27,214 nt of DNA from Avimonoglobus sp965151315 (GCA_965151315.1 CBCTZG010000038.1:1-27214), one strand, 5' to 3'; positions 17,301 through 25,351 are shown, numbered from the stretch's first letter. The notes: generated by a model not told the origin, from the letters alone. Numbers and translations: made by a program.

Positions 17301-18267
17301 GAATATACAAACAGCATATTCCTATGTAGAGAACAGCCGGCAGTTCTCCTGGCTTCGGGATTATGCTGCGGGCCTGAACAAAGAGAAAATTGCAAAGACA
17401 GATTGCTTCCCGACAAAAATTTACATGATGCCCTATCAATATAATTATTACACAAAACCAAATGCCTTGACAGCAGTGCTGTATGACGATAGCTTCCAAT
17501 CTACCAAAATGGTTTGGAAAACCGGAGAAAACTGGGTATTTCAAGCTTCCAAACCACCGGAAGACGCCGATGTGTTGCTGGCGAATTTCGAAAATGCACC
17601 GGCTTCTGTTAACTATGGCCGAGATTTTGCAGCGGAGATGGAAAAGGCGGAATCTGCAGGGAAAAAATTTGTCTATATGGGGTTCCGAAGTGACTTAGGG
17701 GCTGTTCCGGAAATTGACCGGTATTTTACTGAGGAACGGATAATTACTACAGACTGGAAATATGTACAGATTTTGAGACCAACACCCACATCCCAGATTT
17801 TAGGGGAAACCGATGGCAAGGTATGGGCTTTGCGGGATGGAAATTTATGGATTTTTGCCCAACGGGGATTCATGCGAGATGAACTACAGATTAAGGCCTT
17901 GGAGGAGATGCCGGTTTTAATGGCAGATGCAGATCTGTACGTTTTGGAGCAGGCCTTTTTGCAAAAGAAAAATGAAGGGAATGTACAGGCCGTGGATTTA
18001 GAAATGGGAGAATACCAATTTTATTCCCATATTCTCAATTGTGGGACAACAGAACGAAATGTTTGGGTAATGGCGGCGGCATATGATAAAAATGGCCGGT
18101 TAGCCAGTCTGCAAAGTCGAACGGCAATTGTTTCGCCGGGAGAACACAAAATTGAGATACCGATTTTGGCAGATGAAAATGTATATCAGTTGCGGGGCTT
18201 GGTTTGGGAGGATTTTCAAAAATTGACACCGTTGGCAAAGAAGATACAGATTAAGCGAAAGGGATAG
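14305..18267 (+). CDS. Very large secreted GH42-like (clan GH-A) hydrolase, paralogue of the preceding gene
   Basis: A 1320-residue exported protein with the same core order as its neighbour plus two extra domains. Signal peptide (cleavage after VHA, residue 23); an added N-terminal beta domain (about 25-110); binding-like module (118-269, GYLWIEGE, DYDIWVLG, AVVPAAWQW); beta-rich region; catalytic region from about 540 (AMIWDGEPFIPVGG). The acid/base candidate is Glu 767 in DNESG and the nucleophile candidate Glu 949 in ITTETQTEE. A Rossmann-like domain contains FVYMGFRSDLGAVPEIDRYF. The last 100 or so residues add a domain (VMAAAYDKNGRLASL, LRGLVWEDFQKLTPL) like the C-terminus of the two-module binding proteins. 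I chose the ATG at 14305, 10 bp after AAGGG; 14287 is in frame but poorly placed. Both catalytic Glu residues are kept, so both copies are likely active, perhaps on different linkages. Confidence 0.7.
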   Translation: MKKIGMIVLLLAVFCNLFPIVHARNTLIYQVKTDGRTVQVSGRIQGENLAEQVSIYIKPASGREDIVALTQTSGAGGVFSAELIMPPAAPAGEYLVVVGANCTNSETKSFFYGSRQDGYLWIEGEAPMYYSPEYQIKSNTAVFSDAQYIYLDSTADMLSASLLYDLQVPVVGDYDIWVLGTPGNTDYVSKYQWRYDNQEFSENTGSFTQYALTADIRQAGMGWSKLGSCFLTEGAHVLEFLVDQKREIRNDFYYHALDCIAVVPAAWQWAPDGLSRPVDNAMISIDYIGTENAALQGMRDETIRIPVKTRLNQPIHGDFPIYVWLTYQDEIVTVSSFTPAMHKRDVNTEYTDHIEMKIPFNAPDGQYKILCGAGINGQAGFANKNGGSATYGSMTIGDITPGISPMLQAAHGSGTVSGDQLYVEASADVIDSGKSEVRPYVKLFLGDILWGVCESSQTVRLQNGSNILSMYFILPDGLPDGVYQGQIGFYGVHGTGTVREICVDRGIPAGTYKPLSSGTFIAGKTNTPHLWYVNQQGAMIWDGEPFIPVGGMVCLRTLSYNDDSEAVQKQNWALDQAELQQFADHGITDIYINLVGKTQEIPAWKLQFVFDYLEELDMTYGLQYNLAGYNQMEVSYIRANDGAIKVRGITESGIVQAQVDLSSYTQYGTVTPVKSQYILIDKNDQAAGFGEGTLKEADGKLYFSAEVSVGENGPYTVYFTPQFEKTCERLTNYWENREKILDSLQSFFGKIKFGDQFRLVIDPLDNESGWLNGLESMWPDAESYQKIFGAWLQEKYANIQGLNAAWLPDQDFTSFTQAARVLPLYSTQKDSEQNYITYCVDRQEHKLYMVDSRHGSMWQDCLEFRDQSYAEFNCLAADVIKKYQDIPVIVKNVWGYKEYFINRNQAGGIDGLGAEAYGRYSDDSLQQKVANTAGMGQQFGKTAWIITTETQTEENIEQKLASGERGYSSADYMQKHFDALFSSGSKGFYDFVLTAPHDRNIQTAYSYVENSRQFSWLRDYAAGLNKEKIAKTDCFPTKIYMMPYQYNYYTKPNALTAVLYDDSFQSTKMVWKTGENWVFQASKPPEDADVLLANFENAPASVNYGRDFAAEMEKAESAGKKFVYMGFRSDLGAVPEIDRYFTEERIITTDWKYVQILRPTPTSQILGETDGKVWALRDGNLWIFAQRGFMRDELQIKALEEMPVLMADADLYVLEQAFLQKKNEGNVQAVDLEMGEYQFYSHILNCGTTERNVWVMAAAYDKNGRLASLQSRTAIVSPGEHKIEIPILADENVYQLRGLVWEDFQKLTPLAKKIQIKRKG

Positions 18268-18278
18268 AAGGGATCTAT

Positions 18279-19955
18279 ATGAAAAACAAACAAAGATTAT
18301 GGATGCTGATAATGGTGATATGTCTGCTTTTTGCCGGTTTACCCGGTTATGCAGAAGATACGGGCGTGATTAAAGCACTGACGTGCAATAGCCAAAGTCG
18401 AACTGTATCGTTCACTGTTGATTTTGGTGACAACACCGCGGTGGAGAGTATTTTAGTATCTATTACCCAAATAGACTGGGATCAGGCGGATGATACGGCG
18501 GCACAAAATGTCGCGGCATTTGCCGAGATACAGGGGGAGAACGGTATTTTCTCCGGGACATTAAAGTTCGGTTATGTAAAAAGCGGCTGGTATGATTTTA
18601 CGGTAAGTGATATAAAGGCTGTAAATGGCGAGGAAACCGTACCGCTTCAGGAACGCAGAAAACAGTTCTATTATGCGGATCAGGATACAGTAGAGCAGGC
18701 GATCCAGGCGTTCCAGGATTCAACAGTGGATACAATTGCGCAGGTGATCCAAACCTATGCGGTTGTCATGGGAATTCCAGATGCGCCGCAATATACTGCA
18801 AGCATGGCCAAAGCATTTATATCGATCAAAAATACCCAATATAATCAATTCAGCGATAGTCAGAATGCTTTTGCCGATATTGTAGCTGCATTGGAAAAAA
18901 CAGCGGCAGTAGAAGGCATACTGACGGAAAACGATCTAAAGCAGGCAGTGTTACAGTATGGAGCAACTTTAGGCATAGAACTTGACAGCGATTTAGATTT
19001 TGCTGATGTTGCGCAAATATTTTCTGGAATGAAGGAAGAAATCTTAACAAGTGTGGATGTGGTACAGGCGCTAAGGGAAAATCTGCGGATTGCAGCAGGT
19101 CTGACAGCTTTGAATCATGCAAACCGGGAAAGTGCTTCTGCTGTTCTAGAACAATATAATGATGTATTTAAGCTAGATTTAAGCGGAAAATATGCAAGCA
19201 ACAAGGTAGATGTGAATAAAGGGATCGTAGGGAAAAACTTTTTGACAGTAGTGCAGCTGCGGGAAACATTTGCAAAACGCCTGGATGAGATTGGGAAGAA
19301 AAATCCGCCGGAAAACGGAAATGGGAGTTACACGCCGTCAAAATCAAACACCATTTATACAGTGCCGGCGTTGAATCAACCAGAGCCGACGCCAACAAGC
19401 AAGCCGGAATCCGTATCGGTGTTTTCTGATTTGGATAACGTCCAGTGGGCAAAAGAAAGTGTGCTGGCTTTACATGAGCAGGGGATAATTGCCGGCTATG
19501 CGGACGGAACATTTCGTCCGAGTGCAGCAATTCGGCGTGAAGAATTTGTAAAGATGCTTGTAACGGCGTTTGTCGGTCAAGCGGAGAATGCGGTTTTAGA
19601 ATTTCAGGATGTAGACCAAGACGCATGGTACTATCCATATATCGCGGCGGCCGTACAGGCTGGGATTGTCAGCGGGATAGAAGACGATGTGTTTGGTATA
19701 GGACTGGAAATATCTAGGCAGGACGCTGCCGTGATGCTGTACCGGATTCTGCAGCGGCCTGCAGCGGCCGAGGCGGAAAAGTTTGCGGACGATAGGGAAA
19801 TTGCGGGTTATGCCCAGGAGGCGGTCTATGCTATGCGGGAGGCAAATATTATTAACGGCGTGGGAGACAATTTGTTTCAGCCCCGGTCGCCGATTACCCG
19901 TGCAGAGGCATCTAGAATTATTTATGAATCGTTGAGGAGTATGAAAAATGAATAA
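18279..19955 (+). CDS. SLH-domain surface protein with C-terminal S-layer homology repeats
   Basis: A 558-residue exported protein. Signal peptide (cleavage after GYA, residue 25); a beta domain (about 27-130); a helical region (about 130-340) with no recognisable family; a Pro/Ser/Thr-rich linker (about 345-385); and three SLH repeats in the last 170 residues. The repeats show FSDLDNVQWAKESVLALHEQGIIAGYADGTFRP, FQDVDQDAWYYPYIAAAVQAGIVSG and FADDREIAGYAQEAVYAMREANIINGVG, the last followed by the canonical ITRAE. SLH repeats bind pyruvylated secondary wall polymers, so the protein should be held on the wall. It has no visible catalytic domain. It lies 11 bp after the second hydrolase gene with AGAAGGG at 6 bp spacing, and its stop overlaps the next gene's start. 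Confidence 0.85.
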   Translation: MKNKQRLWMLIMVICLLFAGLPGYAEDTGVIKALTCNSQSRTVSFTVDFGDNTAVESILVSITQIDWDQADDTAAQNVAAFAEIQGENGIFSGTLKFGYVKSGWYDFTVSDIKAVNGEETVPLQERRKQFYYADQDTVEQAIQAFQDSTVDTIAQVIQTYAVVMGIPDAPQYTASMAKAFISIKNTQYNQFSDSQNAFADIVAALEKTAAVEGILTENDLKQAVLQYGATLGIELDSDLDFADVAQIFSGMKEEILTSVDVVQALRENLRIAAGLTALNHANRESASAVLEQYNDVFKLDLSGKYASNKVDVNKGIVGKNFLTVVQLRETFAKRLDEIGKKNPPENGNGSYTPSKSNTIYTVPALNQPEPTPTSKPESVSVFSDLDNVQWAKESVLALHEQGIIAGYADGTFRPSAAIRREEFVKMLVTAFVGQAENAVLEFQDVDQDAWYYPYIAAAVQAGIVSGIEDDVFGIGLEISRQDAAVMLYRILQRPAAAEAEKFADDREIAGYAQEAVYAMREANIINGVGDNLFQPRSPITRAEASRIIYESLRSMKNE

Positions 19956-22614
19956 AGGAATTACAATAGGATTGCTGATTTGCCTGCTATTTAACTTGCT
20001 GACATGCTCCTGCACTGCAGCGGAAACAACTGCCCAGGTTGATTTGGTTTTAACTGGGATCGGTGTGCTGGATGAAATGGATTTGAATACATATCCGGAA
20101 GAGCAGACGATCACCCGGGGAAAACTGGCACGTTATATCTGTAAGCTGGCAGGTATTGATATCAAAATCAGCACTGGTTCTGCATTTGCAGATATAGAAG
20201 AGCATCCGGACTACAGCAGTATTGCTACTTTAGAGGCTGCTGGGATTGTCAGCGGTTATGCGGCGGATTTGTTTTATCCTGCGGAAAAGGCACAATATGT
20301 ACAGTTAATAAAAATGATTGTAGCACTGTTGGGACGAGAGCCTGAGGCAGAAATCCGGGGTGGGTATCCGAATGGATATTTTGCAGTAGCCGATACGGCC
20401 GGGATTACGAAGGGGATTTCTGCAGGGATGGAATCGCCGGTAACTTTTGGCTTGCTCAAGGCAGTTATGTATAATGCCTTAGACGCTAATGTTGCTGAGC
20501 TGCAGCCCAATGGCATAGGCGGATATGAAGTCAGTGAAACCAATACGCTTTTGGCAGAAAGGCTGCATTTAGAAAAGACCAGCGGAGTTATGACGGCGAA
20601 TGCATATACTACGTTGACAGAAAATACAGGAGTTGGCGCAGGTATGGTTCAGATTGGCAATTTGATATTTGTCGGGGCTGATGAAGATACTGCAAGGCTA
20701 ATTGGACAAAACGTAACCGCGTATTATGAACCGGAAACCATGGAATTGCAAGTTGTTTATGCCAACAGCAAGAATCAGCAGACGGAAATCAAAGCAGATG
20801 TTTTAGATAAAGATAATCCGGATTTTTCGGAAAGCCGGATCATCTATTTTCAGGAAAATGGGCGGACGGCGAGTGTCAAGATTGATATGGAAGCGGATGT
20901 GTTATACAATGGCGCAGCGTTCCCCAGTTTTAGCAGCGAAGCGTTCAAAATTGATACTGGAAGTCTCATATTGCTGGATAATGATGGTGACCATGTGATT
21001 GAAGTCGTTTCAATACATACCTTTGCAAATTGGGTAGTAGAAAGCGTAGATCAGGAGAATCAGACGATTTACGGAAAAAACGGACAAAAATTAGAGCTGG
21101 ATGCAGTAGAATATATAGATATTCGGGATAATTTCGGCCTGGCAATCGAACTGTCTGAAATAAAGGAATGGGATTTATTAAATGTTTACATGAGTAAATC
21201 TGGCAGCTGCTGCGAAATTGTTTTAATTTATGATTTGGTAACTGGACCGATTGAGGGGATTTCCACAAATGTAGATGGAAAGACAGTATTAGTTATTGAC
21301 GGAGAGACATTTGTCGTCGCCGATAGTTATTTCCAAGCCGAGGCGGATGGACACATTTATGCACCGATGCTACAGATTGGACAGGAAGGCAGCTTTTATT
21401 TGGATGCAGATGAAAAGGTGGCGAGTGTTCGGCTGGACATTACAGGAATATGGCGATACGGCTATATGATTAACGCAGTATTTTCTGTAGAAGATACAGA
21501 ATCAGTCATTTTTAAGCTGCTTTTTGATAATAAAGGCGCAAAGCGGTATTTTTCGGCAGATAAGGTGATTTTAGATGGGGTCAGACTGGATCCGGCTAAG
21601 TTATATTCTGCGCTGACAGGCGGAACCAATGCGGTGGAGCCGCAGCTTGTACGGGTGAAATTGAATCCCCAAAATCAAGTGATTGGAATTGATACCGCCG
21701 CTGTAGAGCAAGATGATGGGTTTAATGACACCCTGGAAAAAGACATTGACTATACGGAACAGTATTACAGCATTACCTCTGGTCGGATGGGAATCGGGGA
21801 AAGTCTGGGGATAAAAATTGATTTGGCTAAAAACAATATATTTTTAGCGCCAGCCAAGGACAGTACTTACGAGCAGAATAAATATAACGAGGATTATTAT
21901 CGGATTATCAGTACTCCTTTTAACAACAACAATAAATTTTTTATTGACGCCTATGATGTGGAATATGACGGTACGCCGGGCGCAGTCGTTGTTTATGCTA
22001 ATAGGTTAAATGAAACATCCAATGATGGTAATACCACGTTTGTTGAGCAGATTAGTACGGTTTTGAATGCAGAAGATGAAGTTTGTATTCAAATGTCCGG
22101 CTATAAATATACCGGCGACAGGGTAGAGTATATTTTCTCAGAGGAAAACGATGCGGCGTTGATTCAGGAAATTGAGCAGGGGGATGTCATTCGTTATAGT
22201 TTAGATCCGAATAATGAAATTGAGGATTGTGAGGTGCTGTTCGATCGGAGCGCTGGGCTGGAATATGATGTAGCCGCTAAAATTTATAATTCTAACCTGG
22301 ATTATTCCAGTGCCTTTACGGTGAACGCCCGAAATTATCTTGCAAAAACCGTCCTGGCCGGGAAACAGGGAAGCTATATCAAAACGCTGGTACCCGGCGT
22401 TGCACTGACAGAAGCTGCTAACCGGCAGCTACCGCTGAACGATACGCAGATTTTCGATGCAGGCAGTGCGGACATACTGCTGTTTGACGGGAACCGGGTA
22501 GCTATGCTTAGCCCCGATGATTTGCAGCAATATTTGTATACCAATAACCAGGAATGCCGGGTTTTAATTTATACCACCTATACGCAGCTGCAGATGGTTG
22601 CGATTTATCAATAA
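19948..22614 (+). CDS. Large surface protein with degenerate N-terminal SLH repeats
   Basis: An 888-residue exported protein. Signal peptide (cleavage likely after TAA, residue 25; the Cys residues near 20-22 do not form a good lipobox). Residues about 30-190 carry SLH-like repeats: TITRGKLARYICKLAGI, FADIEEHPDYSSIATLEAAGIVSGYAADLFYP, then VADTAGITKGIS. The canonical TRAE is altered to TRGK, so wall binding may be weaker. The remaining 690 or so residues are beta-rich and match nothing I can name; similar long tails occur in SLH proteins of clostridial glycan clusters. The gene begins 8 bp before the end of the preceding SLH gene (ATGAATAA overlap), with TGAGGAG at 8 bp spacing, so the two are translationally coupled and probably made in fixed ratio. 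A surface scaffold or receptor role is inference. Confidence 0.75.
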   Translation: MNKGITIGLLICLLFNLLTCSCTAAETTAQVDLVLTGIGVLDEMDLNTYPEEQTITRGKLARYICKLAGIDIKISTGSAFADIEEHPDYSSIATLEAAGIVSGYAADLFYPAEKAQYVQLIKMIVALLGREPEAEIRGGYPNGYFAVADTAGITKGISAGMESPVTFGLLKAVMYNALDANVAELQPNGIGGYEVSETNTLLAERLHLEKTSGVMTANAYTTLTENTGVGAGMVQIGNLIFVGADEDTARLIGQNVTAYYEPETMELQVVYANSKNQQTEIKADVLDKDNPDFSESRIIYFQENGRTASVKIDMEADVLYNGAAFPSFSSEAFKIDTGSLILLDNDGDHVIEVVSIHTFANWVVESVDQENQTIYGKNGQKLELDAVEYIDIRDNFGLAIELSEIKEWDLLNVYMSKSGSCCEIVLIYDLVTGPIEGISTNVDGKTVLVIDGETFVVADSYFQAEADGHIYAPMLQIGQEGSFYLDADEKVASVRLDITGIWRYGYMINAVFSVEDTESVIFKLLFDNKGAKRYFSADKVILDGVRLDPAKLYSALTGGTNAVEPQLVRVKLNPQNQVIGIDTAAVEQDDGFNDTLEKDIDYTEQYYSITSGRMGIGESLGIKIDLAKNNIFLAPAKDSTYEQNKYNEDYYRIISTPFNNNNKFFIDAYDVEYDGTPGAVVVYANRLNETSNDGNTTFVEQISTVLNAEDEVCIQMSGYKYTGDRVEYIFSEENDAALIQEIEQGDVIRYSLDPNNEIEDCEVLFDRSAGLEYDVAAKIYNSNLDYSSAFTVNARNYLAKTVLAGKQGSYIKTLVPGVALTEAANRQLPLNDTQIFDAGSADILLFDGNRVAMLSPDDLQQYLYTNNQECRVLIYTTYTQLQMVAIYQ

Positions 22615-22639
22615 TTTATATTTTGAGAGGAGAATGGTG

Positions 22640-24367
22640 ATGAAAAAGTTGTTAAGCGGTATTTTGGCTTTGTCTATGCTGGGGGCGCTTTTGAGTTTTC
22701 CAGCAGCTTTAGCGGAAGCAGATATGACGGGGTATTATTGGCTGGAGGCGGAAAACGGAGAATATAACGAGGCAGTATATACAAAGCAGGTAGACAGAGA
22801 AGATTTGGCTAGCGGCGGGAAGTATTTGTCATCAGTAGGAACTACAGATAATTACCCGGCGGAACAGAAGGACTTGTGTATCAGCATGGATTTCGAGGTG
22901 GCTGATGAAGGCCGTTATGATATCTGGGCTGTGGTTTTAGATACGTCAAATTTATATACTGGAAATTTTGCTTTTAATTTAAATGGAAAAGCGCTTTCGA
23001 TTAATGCCGATGGATATTACCATAACGGAGATTATGGCGTCAGGCAAAATACACAGCTATACACAACGTATATGGGCAGTCAGGTAGGCATGTATTGGGT
23101 AAAAGTTGCGTCGGCAGAGTTTTTACAGGCAGGGAAGAATAATTTAACTTATATAGGCGGTGCACGCCGAGATGGCACGAAGGTTACCCGGCTGGCGTTT
23201 GATTGTGCGGCGGTTGTACCTACTTATTGGAACTGGGGTGTCGACACAGAGATCAATCCGGATATGGATCGGAAAGAAAACTATTACGCTTGGCTGGAAA
23301 TGGAAAGTCCGGAAAATGAATTTAAATGGACGCAAAAAGTGGATAGCGCAAATGCGGCGAATCAAGCTTTTTTGTATGCAAAAACAGACGGAAGCAGTCC
23401 TGTAGATCCGGAAAAGCTTTGGTATAGCTTTGATTTGGCCGTTGACGGTCAATATGATATATGGTATTTAGGAAATACCACAGCAGTTCATTTTTCACAA
23501 ATGGCTTGGGGGATTGATACAAAAACACCGGAAAACAAAGTGAACACCAATGTACAGACGTATATCGAGACACCAATGTATTCTTACTATGGTGCGGGGT
23601 TAAATTGGATTCAGCTGGCAGAGGATATTTCTCTGACAGCAGGCCGGCATACATTCTATACAGAATATGCGCAGAGTGGGCAGGCAAGACATTACATTTT
23701 AGCAGACGCCGCAATCATTGTGCCTGCTGCATGGAACTGGTCTGCACCGGAAACGGCGACCCATCCGGATCTAACGGCCTGCCGGGCTGATGTGAGCAAT
23801 ATAGAGAATATTTTAAAGAAAACCTCGGTTCTGACAGAAAACCTAGCGCTTCCAACAGTTGGAATCAGCGGCAGCGCCTATACTTATAGTTCAGACAAGC
23901 CAGAAAATTTGACGGACAGCGGAGCGGTTACTCGTCCGAGCTACGGCAGCCCGGACGTTGAAGCAACGCTTGCGGTAAAGGCGGTGCGAAACAGCCAGGA
24001 GGCAAATGGTAGTATAAATTTTGTAATTCCGGCAGAAGCAAAATACGAATATCAAAATTTTGCAGTACAATATACGGATGGCAGTGCTGTGGGGTTAGAA
24101 CTGACCGGCGGAAAAAGCGTAGCAGCCCAGGCAGAAATTCGGTCATCTATAGGCGGGTCGGCACTGATGATTTTAGCACTGTATGATGCGGACAACAGCC
24201 TGCGGGAGATAGCTTCTACAGCAACATCTGAGATCGCAACAGACTTTACGGCAGCTAATGTCAGCCTGACATTGCCAGAAGATGTTTCCGGATGTTATTT
24301 GAAGGCATATATTTGGGAGAACTGGGAAAGCGCAGCACCGATTATGGAAACTCCATATCAAAATTAA
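22640..24367 (+). CDS. Secreted two-module carbohydrate-binding-like protein (intact paralogue of 9143-10876)
   Basis: A 575-residue exported protein. Signal peptide (cleavage after ALA, residue 25); module one (22730-23236: YYWLEAENG, GRYDIWAV, VVPTYWNW); module two (23282-23740: YYAWLEME, GQYDIWYLG, IIVPAAWNW); an atrophied bacterial Ig-like domain (about 23800-24035: ENLALPTVGISGSAYTYSS, GAVTRP); and a C-terminal domain (about 24085-24364: LMILALYDADNSL, LKAYIWENWESAAPI). No catalytic or wall-anchoring motif is visible. The ATG at 22640 follows AGAGGAG by 7 bp; ATG 22634 and the longer frame from 22598 are less likely. It is nearly the length of its split homologue (577 codons), showing what that gene looked like intact. 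It may bind the substrate non-catalytically or assist the two large hydrolases. Confidence 0.75.
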   Translation: MKKLLSGILALSMLGALLSFPAALAEADMTGYYWLEAENGEYNEAVYTKQVDREDLASGGKYLSSVGTTDNYPAEQKDLCISMDFEVADEGRYDIWAVVLDTSNLYTGNFAFNLNGKALSINADGYYHNGDYGVRQNTQLYTTYMGSQVGMYWVKVASAEFLQAGKNNLTYIGGARRDGTKVTRLAFDCAAVVPTYWNWGVDTEINPDMDRKENYYAWLEMESPENEFKWTQKVDSANAANQAFLYAKTDGSSPVDPEKLWYSFDLAVDGQYDIWYLGNTTAVHFSQMAWGIDTKTPENKVNTNVQTYIETPMYSYYGAGLNWIQLAEDISLTAGRHTFYTEYAQSGQARHYILADAAIIVPAAWNWSAPETATHPDLTACRADVSNIENILKKTSVLTENLALPTVGISGSAYTYSSDKPENLTDSGAVTRPSYGSPDVEATLAVKAVRNSQEANGSINFVIPAEAKYEYQNFAVQYTDGSAVGLELTGGKSVAAQAEIRSSIGGSALMILALYDADNSLREIASTATSEIATDFTAANVSLTLPEDVSGCYLKAYIWENWESAAPIMETPYQN

Positions 24368-24381
24368 CAGTTTGGGATCAG

Positions 24382-24403
24382 GGCGGGCAGTATGCTGCCC
24401 GCC
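24382..24403 (+). terminator. Intra-operon hairpin (attenuator or processing site candidate)
   Basis: GGCGGGCAG (24382-24390), loop TATG, CTGCCCGCC (24395-24403): a perfect 9-bp GC-rich stem in the 65-bp gap after the last exported-protein gene. No uridine run follows (TGGCATCTTTG), so it is not a standard intrinsic terminator. It may stabilise upstream mRNA or reduce expression of the final two genes. Confidence 0.45.
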
Positions 24404-24432
24404 TGGCATCTTTGTTCAAGGAGGTTTTTAAC

Positions 24433-25350
24433 ATGCAGCAAGGCATAGATCGCCTGTTGGAAAAACGCTGGGGGGTATTCAATCATTTTTTGTATAACCC
24501 GCCAGGGAGCAGTATGGATTTTGGGCCGGATACGGTGGACTGGAACGAACGAGTGAATCAATTGGATGTAGAGCTGATTGCCCGGCAACTGCATGAAATG
24601 GGGGCAGGCTATTATTTTATTACCGTTATGCAGGGGCGCAAGTATATGTTGGCACCGAATGCGACGTATGATCGGATTGCTGGTACAAGACCTGGAGAGG
24701 CCTGTGCAAAACGGGATGTGATCTCGGACTTATATACAGCACTTTCAGAATATGATATTGATTTATATCTGTATTTTACGGGAGACGGCCCGTACAAAGA
24801 TGAAGAAATTGGAATCCGGTTTGGATTTATTAACCCGCGGCAAAATATTTCTGTGGAATTTGTAGAAAAGTGGGCGTCGGTTTTAGAGGAATACAGTGTT
24901 CGGTATGGTAATAAAGTTAAAGGATGGTGGATTGACGGTTGCTATGATTTCTTTGGTTATGACCAGGATAAGCTAGCGCTGTATGCTAAGGCAATTAAAA
25001 ATGGGAATCCAAATGCGATTGCAGCGTTTAATAATGGTGTAAAGGATACTTTAGAAAAGTGGTATGTTCAAGAAGAATATGTCTGCGGAGAATTTAATGA
25101 TTTTGTCTATTTGCCTAAAGAGCGTTTTATACAGGGCGCACAAGCTCATATCCTTGCGCCGCTGGGGAAGCTGCGGACAGGGGAAATATACAGTGCTTGG
25201 GGACAAAAAGGGACAAGGCATGACCATACGTATATGAAAAACTATGTGACGGCGGCCAATCAAAGAGGATGTCCGGTAACTATAGATATTTATATCGGTG
25301 AAAACGGCGCTTTTGATTCGGTGCAAACCGCGGTTTTGACAGGGATTTAA
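24433..25350 (+). CDS. GH29 (alpha-L-fucosidase)-like glycoside hydrolase, cytoplasmic
   Basis: A 305-residue protein with no signal peptide. The pattern is that of the GH29 catalytic barrel: RWGVFNHFLYNP near residue 15 (GH29 has a similar WGIFxHW), ARQLHEMGAGYYFIT, a central SDLYTALSEYDIDLYLYF strand, and KGWWIDGCYDFFGY, where Asp 168 would be the nucleophile. It is about 100 residues shorter than typical fucosidases and lacks a C-terminal beta-sandwich, so it is barrel only. An open frame reaches back to 24292, but the ATG at 24433 has AAGGAGG at 8 bp spacing and lies after the hairpin, so it is clearly the start. Position after the importer and surface genes suggests it cleaves imported oligosaccharides. 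Fucose specificity is not established; the general acid cannot be placed with confidence. Confidence 0.65.
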   Translation: MQQGIDRLLEKRWGVFNHFLYNPPGSSMDFGPDTVDWNERVNQLDVELIARQLHEMGAGYYFITVMQGRKYMLAPNATYDRIAGTRPGEACAKRDVISDLYTALSEYDIDLYLYFTGDGPYKDEEIGIRFGFINPRQNISVEFVEKWASVLEEYSVRYGNKVKGWWIDGCYDFFGYDQDKLALYAKAIKNGNPNAIAAFNNGVKDTLEKWYVQEEYVCGEFNDFVYLPKERFIQGAQAHILAPLGKLRTGEIYSAWGQKGTRHDHTYMKNYVTAANQRGCPVTIDIYIGENGAFDSVQTAVLTGI

Positions 25351-25351
25351 T

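Noticed and set aside
19981..20016. Lipoprotein anchor for the 888-residue SLH protein (Cys near residues 20-22).
   Set aside because: Residues before both Cys do not fit the lipobox (Thr or Cys-Ser before Cys), and a normal cleavage site follows at residue 25.
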